Shown: one piece after another, positions 10,167 through 20,228 of the stretch | Numbering within the stretch: the stretch's first letter is position 1 | Layout: every line of letters begins with the position of its first letter | NCBI GenBank assembly: GCA_002701295.1 | Contig: NZUJ01000075.1 | Span: 1-64,000, forward strand | Origin: Ponticaulis sp. | Lineage (GTDB): Bacteria; Pseudomonadota; Alphaproteobacteria; Caulobacterales; Hyphomonadaceae | DNA length: 64,000 bases | Direction of reading: 5' to 3' | Notes under the pieces: generated by a model | Database searches by the model: none | Seen by the model: only the letters and a program-made list of their open reading frames with translations | What the model was told of the DNA's origin: nothing | Position numbers and translations under genes: made by a program

Positions 10167-12950
10167 ATGAGAACACGATACACCTTTAGTATATTTGCGG
10201 GCGTTTCACTGGCAGCTATGGCAATGGCTGCACCAGCGATTGCTCAGGAAACCACTGAAACAGACGAAGAAGCACGCCTTGACGTCGTAGAGGTAACCGG
10301 TTTCCGTGGCGCTCTCGCAGAAGCACTTTCAGTCAAACGGTTCGAAACAGGATCTGTTGACGCCATCTTCGCAGAAGACATTGCAGACTTCCCAGACCAG
10401 AACCTCGCAGAGTCTCTGCAACGTGTTCCTGGCGTTGCGATCACACGCGATTCCGGTGAAGGCCGTGGCCTGACCGTTCGCGGTCTTGGCGGCGACTACA
10501 CACGTGTTCGTATCAACGGCATGGAAGCTCAGGCCTCTACCGGCGGTGAAGGCGGACCGAACCGCGGACGTGGATTTGACTTCAACGTCTTCGCATCTGA
10601 GCTGTTCAACCAGATCGTTGTTCGTAAAACAGCATCTGCTGACGTCGACGAAGGATCTCTCGGCGCGGTTGTTGACCTCTATACCGGTCACCCGCTCGAC
10701 TATTCTGAAGGCTTCACAGGCGTCGCAAACGTTCAAGGCCAGTACAATGACGTCAGCGAAGACTTCGGTCCACGCCTGGCGGGCCTGCTCGCCTGGAACG
10801 ATCCATCAGGTAAGTGGGGCATTTCCGGCTCTATCGCTTATTCTGACAACCAGACAATTGAAGAAGGTCAGAACACGGTTCGCTGGCAGCGCGCGACATT
10901 CAACTCTGTGAATGGCGTAGATTGCGGCCTGAACCCTGCCGATGCAGGTTGTACGGAAGTCTCCAACGCGTTCCACCCACGTATTCCGCGCTATGGTAAC
11001 ATTGTGCTGGACCGTGAGCGCATGGGTCTGACCGGTAGCTTTCAGTGGCAGCCAACTGCAACCAGCAAGCTGACCGTCGACGCACTTTACTCCAAGTATG
11101 ATGCATCTCGTGGCGAGCAGTGGGGCGAAGTTCTGTTCCGCGGCAATGAAGGCGGCATGGACGTCAACAGCTACACTTACGATGCGGCAACCAACAACCT
11201 GACCAGCATGTCTGTCGACAATGCCTGGGTTCGTATGGAGAACTTCGAGAAGGCCTGGACCACAGACTTCACGCAGTTCACTGCAAACTACGAGCACGAC
11301 TGGACAGACCGTATTCACGGCAATCTGCTCGTCGGCACGTCAGAATCTGATCTCAGCTTCCCGTATGAGATCACCTTCATGTACGACAATCGCAGCTATG
11401 ATGGGTTCTTCTACGACTATTCGAACGATGAGTTCCCAACCATCGCCTTCCAGGGCGCTGACGTAACTGATCCATCGACTTTCCAGCTGACCGAACTTCG
11501 TGATCGTCCGTCATCAGTTGTGAACGGCTATGATACGGCAGCTTATGACGTCGAGTGGGAGTTCGCTGACAACTATGCCATCGCTGGTGGTCTCAGCTAT
11601 AAGAAGTACACCTTTGACACGACTGGTCAGCGTCGCGACACAGGCGTTTGTGGCGTCCTGTACGACTGTGACCCGAACGGTGACGGCGTAAACGAGCTTG
11701 ATGGTATTCCAGCAACTGCTGCACTGTCTGACCTTTTCACCTTTGGTGGCGATGTCGGAACTGGCACAACCACACAATGGTTGATCCCGTCTCTGTCTGG
11801 TTGGTCTGATTACTTCAACCTGTCCAGCCTGCCGCTCCGTGACGATCAGGGCAATATCCGCTCTGTTCAGGAAGAGACACTTGGCGCATTCCTGATGCTG
11901 AATGGTAATGTACCACTCGGCAGCATGGATCTGCGTTTCGACGTCGGCGTTCGCTATGTTGAAACAGATCAGAAATCGTCTGGCTTCAACTCTGGCACAT
12001 ACGTCACGGTCGATCGTGAGCCGTATGACGACGTTCTGCCATCTGCGAACGTTGCTCTGAACGTGACTGATGACCTGATCCTGCGGGCTTCTGCAGCGAA
12101 AGTCATGACTCGTCCGGGCCTCGGCAACCTGTCGCCAGGCGGTAGTGTCGACAGCTTCAACTACCGTGTTTCGTTCAGCAACCCGAACCTCGACCCAACC
12201 CGTGCAACTAACTTTGACGCGGCGGTTGAGTGGTACTTTGCTGATGAATCCCTGTTCTCCGTTGCTGTATTCCACAAGGATATCGAATCCTTCCCGATCG
12301 GCAGCTCCAACATGGGCACATACGCGTCCACAGGCCTTCCGCTCGATCTTCTGGTGCCAACGTCTCCGACGGCAGCAAATCCGGAAGGTGGACCTGCTGA
12401 GTCTTGTAACCCTGCAAACGGCGGTGTCGGCTGTTGGGAAATCCGGTCGCTCGACAATGGTCCTGGTGCGAAGATCACCGGTGCCGAACTCAGCCTCCAG
12501 CTGCCATTCGATGTCATGACTGAAGCACCTGTCATTTCTGACATGGGCTTCATCGGCAACTACACTTACGTAGACTCCGACACCGACTACAATATCGGTG
12601 GCACGACTTACACCGAGCGCCTGCTGGGCCTGTCTAACGTCTCTTATAACGCGACGCTTTATTATGAGACTGACAAGTTCAAAGCACGTATCGCTGCATC
12701 TTACCGTGACGACTATCTGACCGGCACAAGCGGCAACTCGAACGTGTTCGAAGGTTATGGTGAAACATTCAACGTCGACTTCTCGTCCACTTACACGGTC
12801 AACGACCGTCTGGACCTGACATTCGAGGCGCTGAACCTCACAGACGACTATCAGGATCGTTTCACCGATCTCGAGAACATGCGTCGCTATGAGTATGACC
12901 ACACCGGCCGCGTATTCCTCGTCGGTGCGAAGTATAACTTCGGCGGCTAA
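10167..12950 (+). CDS. TonB-dependent receptor
   Basis: Signal peptide, VEVTGFRGAL TonB box/plug start, DFPDQNLAESLQRVPGVAITRDSGEGRGLTVRGLGGDYTRVRINGM, C-terminal GRVFLVGAKYNF; ATG at 10167 after GGGAGGAG, not 10095. Confidence 0.92.
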   Translation: MRTRYTFSIFAGVSLAAMAMAAPAIAQETTETDEEARLDVVEVTGFRGALAEALSVKRFETGSVDAIFAEDIADFPDQNLAESLQRVPGVAITRDSGEGRGLTVRGLGGDYTRVRINGMEAQASTGGEGGPNRGRGFDFNVFASELFNQIVVRKTASADVDEGSLGAVVDLYTGHPLDYSEGFTGVANVQGQYNDVSEDFGPRLAGLLAWNDPSGKWGISGSIAYSDNQTIEEGQNTVRWQRATFNSVNGVDCGLNPADAGCTEVSNAFHPRIPRYGNIVLDRERMGLTGSFQWQPTATSKLTVDALYSKYDASRGEQWGEVLFRGNEGGMDVNSYTYDAATNNLTSMSVDNAWVRMENFEKAWTTDFTQFTANYEHDWTDRIHGNLLVGTSESDLSFPYEITFMYDNRSYDGFFYDYSNDEFPTIAFQGADVTDPSTFQLTELRDRPSSVVNGYDTAAYDVEWEFADNYAIAGGLSYKKYTFDTTGQRRDTGVCGVLYDCDPNGDGVNELDGIPATAALSDLFTFGGDVGTGTTTQWLIPSLSGWSDYFNLSSLPLRDDQGNIRSVQEETLGAFLMLNGNVPLGSMDLRFDVGVRYVETDQKSSGFNSGTYVTVDREPYDDVLPSANVALNVTDDLILRASAAKVMTRPGLGNLSPGGSVDSFNYRVSFSNPNLDPTRATNFDAAVEWYFADESLFSVAVFHKDIESFPIGSSNMGTYASTGLPLDLLVPTSPTAANPEGGPAESCNPANGGVGCWEIRSLDNGPGAKITGAELSLQLPFDVMTEAPVISDMGFIGNYTYVDSDTDYNIGGTTYTERLLGLSNVSYNATLYYETDKFKARIAASYRDDYLTGTSGNSNVFEGYGETFNVDFSSTYTVNDRLDLTFEALNLTDDYQDRFTDLENMRRYEYDHTGRVFLVGAKYNFGG

Positions 12951-12993
12951 TGAGTTTTCTCCCGAACCTCTCCGTATGATGAGGTCGATCTGG

Positions 12994-13025
12994 GGGCTCG
13001 GGACGTTGTTCCGAGCCCTTTTTTT
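12994..13025 (+). terminator. Rho-independent terminator after TonB-dependent receptor
   Basis: GGGCTCGG-gacgttgtt-CCGAGCCC followed by T7 run. Confidence 0.85.
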
Positions 13026-13060
13026 ATAATTTTCAATGAGGAAGGAAGGATTAAAGCGAT

Positions 13061-14686
13061 ATGGAGATATCAAGACGAAAGGCGCTGGCCTTTATGGGGG
13101 CCGGTTCGCTGGCGGCCTGCGCAACAACTTCAACGAAGACTGAGCTCCTGACCAGCACGTCGCTTACCGGCAACCAACGGATTTGGGGAAAAGGTTTTGA
13201 AGGCCAACGGATCGCAGACCGCGGCGATGGCACTTTCCTCAATCCAATCTTCTCAGGTGACCGGCCGGATCCGGCACTTCTGAAGGATGGCGATACCTAT
13301 TACGTCTCTTTCTCCACCTTCGAAGCCTATCCGGGACTGTTCATTTACAAGTCTCATGATCTGGTGAACTGGGAGCCTATCGGACCGTCACTCACAACCT
13401 ATATCGGCTCTGTCTGGGCCAGCGATCTTTGCAAGCATGACGGGCGCTTCTACCGGTACATCCCGGCGCGCACCGACGAACGCAAATCCATCTACGTGAT
13501 CTATGCCGACAATATTGAAGGCCCGTGGAGCGAGCCAATTGATCTCGATCTTCCGGACCATATCGATCCGGACCATATCGTGGGTGAAGACGGCAAACGC
13601 TATCTTTTCCTCTCATCAGGAGACATGGTTCAGCTCGCAGATGACGGGTTGTCCACGGTTGGCGAAATCAAACACGTCTATGACCCATGGCACTATCCCG
13701 ATGACTGGGATGTAGAATGCTTCTGTCCTGAAGGTCCAAAAATGATCCGAAAGGGCGACTGGTTCTACATGACAACAGCCGTCGGTGGGACAGCCGGTCC
13801 ACCAACAGGTCATATGGTGATTTCTGCACGCTCGAAATCCGTTCACGGCCCCTGGGAACATGCGCCAAATAACCCGCAGGTTCGCACGGCATCGCGGAAT
13901 GATCAGTGGTGGTCACGCGGCCACGCAACGCCTGTCGAAGGTCCGGATGGGAATTGGTATCTGATCTCGCACGGTTACGAGAATGGCTATTGGACACTCG
14001 GCCGACAGGCTCTGCTCGAGCCAATCCGCTGGCGCGACGATGACTGGTGGGAAACGCTTGGCGGGGATCTTTCAACGCCATTTGCAATTCCGCAGTCCGA
14101 CAAGCCGAAACTGCCGCACGGCATGCCGCTATCAGATGATTTCGCAGATGGGCTTGGCCTTCAATGGGCCTACTTCAAACCTGGTCCAGACGAATATGAC
14201 CGTATCAATGTTGCAGACGGCAAGCTGACACTCAGCCCGAGCGGCGAGTATCCGAGCGATTCCCGTCCACTCTGCTTTATTGCCGGCGATCTTGCCTACG
14301 AGGTGGAGACGGTCATTGAACGTAAACCGGGCAGTCGCGCAGGTTTGCTCGCCTTCTATGACGATACGCTCTATGCGGGCCTCGCCTTTGATGATGAGGG
14401 GCTTCTCTTCCACCGTTATGGCATGGAACGCCGACGGAATAACGAGATCCCGAAGAACTCACCAAAGCTGCACATCCGTATGAAGAATGACCGGCACGTG
14501 CTGACCTTCTACTATCGGACGAGCGAAGATCAGCCATGGCTCAAAATGGACGTTCAGATGGAAGTCTCAGGCTATCATCACAACGTCGCTTACGGCTTCC
14601 TGAGCCTGCGACCTGCGATCTATGCTGCGGGAACGGGTGATGCGATCTTTGAGAAAGTGACGCACAAAGCGCTGAACTATTTCTAG
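13061..14686 (+). CDS. Glycoside hydrolase family 43 protein, Tat-type lipoprotein signal
   Basis: NPIFSGDRPDPALLKDGDTYYVSFSTFEAYPGLFIYKSHDLVNWEPIG five-bladed propeller start; SRRKALAFMGAGSLAAC leader. Confidence 0.88.
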   Translation: MEISRRKALAFMGAGSLAACATTSTKTELLTSTSLTGNQRIWGKGFEGQRIADRGDGTFLNPIFSGDRPDPALLKDGDTYYVSFSTFEAYPGLFIYKSHDLVNWEPIGPSLTTYIGSVWASDLCKHDGRFYRYIPARTDERKSIYVIYADNIEGPWSEPIDLDLPDHIDPDHIVGEDGKRYLFLSSGDMVQLADDGLSTVGEIKHVYDPWHYPDDWDVECFCPEGPKMIRKGDWFYMTTAVGGTAGPPTGHMVISARSKSVHGPWEHAPNNPQVRTASRNDQWWSRGHATPVEGPDGNWYLISHGYENGYWTLGRQALLEPIRWRDDDWWETLGGDLSTPFAIPQSDKPKLPHGMPLSDDFADGLGLQWAYFKPGPDEYDRINVADGKLTLSPSGEYPSDSRPLCFIAGDLAYEVETVIERKPGSRAGLLAFYDDTLYAGLAFDDEGLLFHRYGMERRRNNEIPKNSPKLHIRMKNDRHVLTFYYRTSEDQPWLKMDVQMEVSGYHHNVAYGFLSLRPAIYAAGTGDAIFEKVTHKALNYF

Positions 14687-14694
14687 ATAAAAAA

Positions 14695-14724
14695 AGGGCT
14701 CATCGGGGAAGATGAGCCCTTTCT
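14695..14724. terminator. Terminator hairpin between convergent GH43 and hydratase genes
   Basis: AGGGCTCATC-ggggaa-GATGAGCCCT with A-run before and T-rich after. Confidence 0.8.
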
Positions 14725-14750
14725 TTCCTGCACTGAGACGAATGAGGGAC

Positions 14751-15533
14751 CTATGCCTCAGTTAATTGCAGGGAAATTGAGTTCCCAAGAAGGGAAATTG
14801 TTGAACTGTCGCCGATCTTGGCTTCGTGAACACCTGTGACGGCGCCCGTCAAAACCATCATGCCCTTTTTGAGCGGCAGACCGCGGCGCGCTGTATTCTC
14901 AAGCAGATAGCGAACGGATTCGACTGGTCCGCCCGGCAGACCTTCAGGTGTAGCCCGACCGACTTCATCATCATTGATTTCTGTGACAAACTGCCAGTCT
15001 TCGAGTCGCATTTCTTTCCAGCCTGGAATCTCAGCGCCGAGAATCAGGCCCCGATTGTTACCAAAGTCAGAAATGGTCACCAGCGGACCGAAGTCATTAA
15101 TACCCGGGAACGGGCTACTCGCGACTTCTACACCGAGATGAAGCGATTCGATGTAATCGAGGGCTTCTTCACTTGTGACTGTCGTTTTGTCTGCTGGGAA
15201 GTCCTTGGCGATCACCGCGGTGACTTCGCCTTCCACGGCAGTAAAACCCTTCGCAAAAGCAGGCATGTCGATGGAATCAGCAGAAGCGTCATGACAGAAC
15301 GGCTCGAACACTGGTCCGACGAGACGGTCACAGCCGTATTGCTGTTCGTAATCGCCAGTGATCCGGCCAACTTTCCAGCCCTTTACAGCATCCGGCCAGG
15401 CGCGGATCGCTTCATCCTGAATGCCATAGGCTTCATCAAGTGTTTGTGGCAGTTCGCCCGGATAAGTGGATACAAGACCAGACCCAAGCCGTGCAGAAAC
15501 AAAACCTTCTGCTCTTTGATCAGCAATCTTCAT
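14751..15533 (-). CDS. 2-keto-4-pentenoate hydratase/fumarylacetoacetase-family protein (MhpD-like)
   Basis: GYGIQDEAIRAWPDAVKGWKVGRI-like start, FTAVEGEVTAVIAKDFP, LPLKKGMMVLTGAVTGVHEAKIGD. Confidence 0.75.
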   Translation of the reverse strand: MKIADQRAEGFVSARLGSGLVSTYPGELPQTLDEAYGIQDEAIRAWPDAVKGWKVGRITGDYEQQYGCDRLVGPVFEPFCHDASADSIDMPAFAKGFTAVEGEVTAVIAKDFPADKTTVTSEEALDYIESLHLGVEVASSPFPGINDFGPLVTISDFGNNRGLILGAEIPGWKEMRLEDWQFVTEINDDEVGRATPEGLPGGPVESVRYLLENTARRGLPLKKGMMVLTGAVTGVHEAKIGDSSTISLLGNSISLQLTEA

Positions 15534-15597
15534 AATTCAGGTTTCCCCGCCTGTTATCGTTGTGGCCGGTTGGGTGCAACTTACTCTGGACAGCTGC

Positions 15598-15611
15598 GGT
15601 AACCGGTGTCA
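15598..15611. promoter_or_regulatory. Operator GGTAACCGGTGTCA between divergent hydratase and pectate lyase
   Basis: Exact reverse complement of TGACACCGGTTACC at 18281 and 27426. Confidence 0.7.
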
Positions 15612-15690
15612 TTTACATACTCATATACACTGATATCGGCTCAGCCAAGACCAAAAGCTGTGCTGAAGTAAGAATTAAAGGGAGGCCTAC

Positions 15691-17088
15691 ATGCGTATGC
15701 CAAAAATTCGATCTGTTTCACTATCTGCTGCTTTGATGATGTCAGCAGCCTTTATGGGCAGCTGCGCACTTCAGACGATGACTGCAACAGCCCAAACCGC
15801 CGAAACAGATGTTATGCCCCCGACAATTGGCTGGGAATATGGCCTTCCTGCATATGCGTCTGAAATCACCGATGGCGGCGCTGGCGGAGAGATTGTCAAA
15901 GTTACGACGCTGGCCAGTTCCGGCCCTGGTTCATTGCGCGAAGCCGTTGCTGTTCCTGGCCCGAAAACCATTGTTTTCGAAGTCGCTGGTGTGATCGACC
16001 TTGAAGGCGAAGGCATCAGAATCAACGAATCCGATATCACGATTGCGGGCCAGACTGCACCGTCTCCGGGTATCACCATCATCAAAGGTGGCTTCGTCAT
16101 TTCCGGTCAGGACGTGATTGTTCAGCATTTGCGTATTCGTCCGGGCGATTTCGGTGAAGCGCTTCGTTCCGGGCGCGACATTGATGCCATCTCAACAACG
16201 AATGGCGCGAAAAATGTGGTTGTCGACCATTGCTCGCTCAGCTGGTCCACCGATGAAAACCTGTCGGCTTCAAGCTCGCGCTTTACCGGAGAAACTCCGG
16301 AAGAATGGCGCTCAGCTGCGTCGAACACCATTCTCTATTCCCTGAACATCATCGCTGAAGGGTTGTCTCACTCGACCCACGCCAAGGGCGAGCACTCCAA
16401 GGGTTCACTGATCCACGACCACGTCAATGGCATCGTGATCTATGGAAACCTCTACACATCGAACTTTGAACGCAGCCCACTCTTCAAGGGCGACGTACAT
16501 GGCGCAATTGTGAACAATTTCATTTACAATCCTGGCCAGCGCGCAATTCACTACAATTTGCAAGGCATTGAGTGGAAAGGTCATGAACCACAGACCGGTG
16601 AAATGGATCTCGTTTCCAACGTCATGCGCTACGGACCATCGACCGTAGAAGGCCTGCCAATGTTGATGATTGCGGGCGTCGGCGACCTTTCTCTTTATGA
16701 AAGCGGGAACATCGCCGTAGATCGCTGGGGCAATGATGCACCCATGTTCGGCGCTTATACAGTTGGTCCCGCAGAGATTCTCGAGACCGAGTCTTCACAT
16801 ATGTCATTGAATTCGCTGACCATTCTTCCAGCCAAGAAGGTCGAAGGTTATGTTCTGGCAAATGCCGGGGCGCGGCCTTGGGATCGCGACGTGCACGATG
16901 TCCGTGTCACAGCAGACGCGGCGGAAGGACGTGGTGAAATCATCGACAGCCAGTCACAGGTTGGCGGCTATCCGGAGACGGGATCCGTTGTCCGACATCC
17001 GTTTGACCCCGACGCCTGGGAGCTTTCGACCATGTCGCCGAAGTCCGCAGAAACGCTTGACGCCGGCATGAAAGCCCGCGGAACCTGA
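15691..17088 (+). CDS. Pectate lyase (PL1-like), exported
   Basis: Parallel beta-helix protein: AYASEITDGGAGGEIVKVTTLASSGPGSLREAVAVPGPKTIVFEVAGVIDL...ITIAGQTAPSPGITI; VVDHCSLSWSTDEN. Confidence 0.85.
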   Translation: MRMPKIRSVSLSAALMMSAAFMGSCALQTMTATAQTAETDVMPPTIGWEYGLPAYASEITDGGAGGEIVKVTTLASSGPGSLREAVAVPGPKTIVFEVAGVIDLEGEGIRINESDITIAGQTAPSPGITIIKGGFVISGQDVIVQHLRIRPGDFGEALRSGRDIDAISTTNGAKNVVVDHCSLSWSTDENLSASSSRFTGETPEEWRSAASNTILYSLNIIAEGLSHSTHAKGEHSKGSLIHDHVNGIVIYGNLYTSNFERSPLFKGDVHGAIVNNFIYNPGQRAIHYNLQGIEWKGHEPQTGEMDLVSNVMRYGPSTVEGLPMLMIAGVGDLSLYESGNIAVDRWGNDAPMFGAYTVGPAEILETESSHMSLNSLTILPAKKVEGYVLANAGARPWDRDVHDVRVTADAAEGRGEIIDSQSQVGGYPETGSVVRHPFDPDAWELSTMSPKSAETLDAGMKARGT

Positions 17089-17159
17089 TCGTCAGTGTTT
17101 GACTGGACAGGAAGTGCGAGTATTCCTGTCCAGCAAACGAGTCGATCACGGGGTCTGCA

Positions 17160-18236
17160 TTGGCCAAAAACGATAAAATAACAGAACCAACGGCAACCGA
17201 CGCCCCTGTGCCGGCTGAGATCGAAGGTCGTGTCACCATCAACGACATTGCGCGAATTGCGAATGTCTCGAAGAAAACGGTGTCACGGATCATCAACAAG
17301 TCGCCAATGGTGAGCGAAGAGACCCGCAAACGCGTCGAAGCGGTCATTGAACAATACGGTTTCCAGCCCGACCCTCGTGCGCGCGCCCTCGCCTTCCGAA
17401 AATCATTTCTCATCGGGCTCGCTTATGACAATCCGAGCCCACAATACGTGGTGAACATGCAGCGCGGTGTGCTGGATGTGCTGATGACCACTGACTACCA
17501 GCTTGTCTTGCAACCGGTCGACCGGACACAACCCGGATATCGGGAAGACATCTGTGCATTCTTCGAGCGCCATCGGCCATCAGGCATCATTATGCCACCC
17601 TCGGTTTCCGAGGATGACAAGCTGTGCGAAATGCTGCGCGATCTTGGATGCGACTATGTGCGAATTGCCAGTATGGAGCTTGACGAGCCATTTCGCATGA
17701 TCCGGACGCAGGATGCCGAAGGCGCCGCGCAAGCCGCTCGCCATCTGGCAACGCTGGGCCATAAGCGCATTGCCCATATTCATGGCCCGAAAACCTTCCG
17801 GTCTGCCCACGAGCGACTTTACGGATTTCGAAACGGCCTGGCCGAATTCGGCCTCGAACTCGAAGAAGGCATGACTCAGGAAGCGGGCTATACTTTTGAG
17901 ACCGGTGTTCAGGCCGCTGACAATCTCCTCTCCATGAGCAAACGCCCGACGGCGATTTTTGCAGGTAATGACGAGATGGCGATCGGCATTTACACATCGG
18001 CTCGCAAGGCCAATCTTCGTATCCCGGAAGACCTCTCGATTGTCGGGTTCGACGACACCCCTATGGCCTCACGCATCTGGCCGTTGATGACGACGGTGCG
18101 CCTACCGATCCGGGAGATGGGCCGGGAAGCCGCACGCAGCCTTCTCGATCAACTTGAAGGGCACTCAACCAAGCTATCCAAGCGCTTCATGCCGGAAATT
18201 GTCGTGCGGCAATCAACTGCCCCTCCCGGCGGTTAA
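17160..18236 (+). CDS. LacI-family transcriptional regulator (TTG start)
   Basis: VTINDIARIANVSKKTVSRIINKSPMVSEETRKRVEAVIEQYGFQPDPRARAL HTH; PTAIFAGNDEMAIG, LSIVGFDDTPMASRIWPLMTTV. Confidence 0.95.
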   Translation: MAKNDKITEPTATDAPVPAEIEGRVTINDIARIANVSKKTVSRIINKSPMVSEETRKRVEAVIEQYGFQPDPRARALAFRKSFLIGLAYDNPSPQYVVNMQRGVLDVLMTTDYQLVLQPVDRTQPGYREDICAFFERHRPSGIIMPPSVSEDDKLCEMLRDLGCDYVRIASMELDEPFRMIRTQDAEGAAQAARHLATLGHKRIAHIHGPKTFRSAHERLYGFRNGLAEFGLELEEGMTQEAGYTFETGVQAADNLLSMSKRPTAIFAGNDEMAIGIYTSARKANLRIPEDLSIVGFDDTPMASRIWPLMTTVRLPIREMGREAARSLLDQLEGHSTKLSKRFMPEIVVRQSTAPPGG

Positions 18237-18280
18237 ACCTCACGTTCGGTTTCGGTTGAAAGCACAGGTTTCGGGTGCTA

Positions 18281-18294
18281 TGACACCGGTTACC
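18281..18294. promoter_or_regulatory. Operator TGACACCGGTTACC upstream of kduD
   Basis: Identical to site at 27426 and its reverse complement at 15598; TATGACACCGGTTACCATA context shared with 27426. Confidence 0.7.
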
Positions 18295-18434
18295 ATAAGG
18301 GTTCAAAGCCCATCATTCAGGCTAAGGGGAGGCAGACACATGATCGATACAGACCATCGCAAAAGACCGCCCGGCCGGTATGATGCCCCTTCGCACAATT
18401 CATTCGACACGCGTCAACAAGCATAGGCCCCAAT

Positions 18435-19193
18435 ATGACCAACCCATTTGATCTCGCAGGAAAAGTTGCCGTTGTGACCGGCGCAAACACCGGTCTCGGA
18501 CAAGGTATGGCTGTCGCGCTGGCTGAAGCTGGCGCCGACCTTGCCCTTGTCGGACGCTCAGCACCAGAAGAGACGGTCGAGCTTGTCAAACAGACGGGCC
18601 GCAAGGTCCACGTCATCATGGCTGACCTTGGTAGCCTCGATCCCATCGACAAAATCATCGGTGAGACGAAGGAAGAACTTGGCGGGCTCGACATCCTTGT
18701 CAACAATGCCGGCATCATCAAGCGCAATGACTCCATCGACTTCACAGAAGAAGACTGGGATGCGGTGATGGATATCAACCTCAAAACTCTGTTCTTCCTG
18801 AGTCAGGCTGCAGCAAAATCCATGATTGCCGCCGGCAAGGGCGGAAAGATCATCAACATTGCCAGCATGCTGTCCTATCAGGGCGGCATTCGCGTGCCGT
18901 CCTACACGGCGTCCAAAAGCGGCGTGATGGGGCTCACCCGTATTCTGGCGAATGAATGGGCCGCGCACGGCATCAATGTAAACGCCATCGCGCCAGGCTA
19001 TTTCGCGACCAACAACACGGCGGCTCTCCAGGCCGATGAGCAGCGCAATACCGAGATCCTCGGCCGCATTCCTGCTGGTCGCTGGGGCAAACCATCAGAT
19101 CTTGGTGGCGCGGCAGTCTTTCTCTCTTCAGCGGCTTCTGACTATGTTCAGGGAATTACCCTGCCGGTCGATGGCGGCTGGCTCGCGAGATAG
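18435..19193 (+). CDS. kduD: 2-dehydro-3-deoxy-D-gluconate 5-dehydrogenase (SDR)
   Basis: Strong recall match to E. coli KduD: GKIINIASMLSYQGGIRVPSYTASKSGVMGLTRILANEWAAHGINVNAIAPGYFATNNTAALQADEQR...VDGGWLAR. Confidence 0.92.
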   Translation: MTNPFDLAGKVAVVTGANTGLGQGMAVALAEAGADLALVGRSAPEETVELVKQTGRKVHVIMADLGSLDPIDKIIGETKEELGGLDILVNNAGIIKRNDSIDFTEEDWDAVMDINLKTLFFLSQAAAKSMIAAGKGGKIINIASMLSYQGGIRVPSYTASKSGVMGLTRILANEWAAHGINVNAIAPGYFATNNTAALQADEQRNTEILGRIPAGRWGKPSDLGGAAVFLSSAASDYVQGITLPVDGGWLAR

Positions 19194-19207
19194 GATCGGA
19201 TACCCAC

Positions 19208-20206
19208 GTGTCGGCAGATATTGCATGCTTTGGTGAGCTCTTGCTGAGGTTCACCACCCCCGGAAATGAACGACTGGGTCAGGGCAACCAATTCACTGTT
19301 CATTTCGGTGGTGCTGAGGCGAATGTCGCCGTCAGCCTTGCGCAGTTCGGCCATTCGGTCGACATGGTCAGCGCGATAGCCGACAATCCACTTGGCGCAT
19401 CGATCGTCTCTGGCCTCAGGGCGCAGGGTGTAGGCACGGACAAGATACGCGCCGAAGATGGACGGATGGGGATTTATTTCCTCGAAACCGGCGCCGTCAC
19501 ACGTCCTTCCCGGATCGTTTATGACCGTGCTGCGTCCGTATTTGCGCTAAGCGAACCGACCAGCTTTGACTGGTCCTCGCTTCTTGGCGGTGTTGGTCTT
19601 GTCCATATGTCGGGCATCACACCTGCCACGGGCCCGGGGCCAGCAGCCGCAGCTCAAGCGCTCGCAAACTATTGCGCAGACAACGATCTGGATTTCTCCT
19701 TTGATGGAAATTATCGCGAAGCCTTGTGGAAGGTCTGGGCAGGCGACGGACCCGCCATTCTGCGCGACATCCTTTCCTGTGCGACAATTGCCTTCATCAA
19801 TGAACGCGACATTGCGCTTCTGCTCGCTACGCCCGCAGAGGACCGCCAGACTGCAATCAACCGCGCATTCGCTGCCTTCCCACGACTTCAGACTATCGCC
19901 TGTACGAGACGTGGTCAGTCTTCAGTGATCAATCAGACGCTGCTCGGCGAAATCTACACGCGCGACGGCGTGACGACCTCTCGCGAATACAGTCTTGAGG
20001 GTGTCGTCGACCGCATTGGGGGCGGCGACGCCTTTGCGGCCGGCATCCTGCACTGCCTGCAAGCGCACAAAACTCATGATTATGCTGTGGAGTTCGCCAC
20101 GGCAGCATCAGTCATCAAGCATTCCATTCCCGGCGACTTCAATCTGACTTCTGTTGGGGAAGTAGAAGACGCCATGAAAGACGGCGGTCTCGACGTCCGC
20201 CGGTAA
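19208..20206 (+). CDS. kdgK: 2-keto-3-deoxygluconate kinase (PfkB family)
   Basis: FGELLLRFTTPGNERLGQ, FGGAEANVAVSLAQFG, DRIGGGDAFAAGILH. Confidence 0.88.
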   Translation: MSADIACFGELLLRFTTPGNERLGQGNQFTVHFGGAEANVAVSLAQFGHSVDMVSAIADNPLGASIVSGLRAQGVGTDKIRAEDGRMGIYFLETGAVTRPSRIVYDRAASVFALSEPTSFDWSSLLGGVGLVHMSGITPATGPGPAAAAQALANYCADNDLDFSFDGNYREALWKVWAGDGPAILRDILSCATIAFINERDIALLLATPAEDRQTAINRAFAAFPRLQTIACTRRGQSSVINQTLLGEIYTRDGVTTSREYSLEGVVDRIGGGDAFAAGILHCLQAHKTHDYAVEFATAASVIKHSIPGDFNLTSVGEVEDAMKDGGLDVRR

Positions 20207-20228
20207 AAAAACAAGACCGGAGGAAAAC

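Noticed and set aside
11514-13073. 519-aa minus-strand ORF opposite the TonB receptor
   Set aside because: Shadow ORF of the receptor frame; no recognisable domain or start context.
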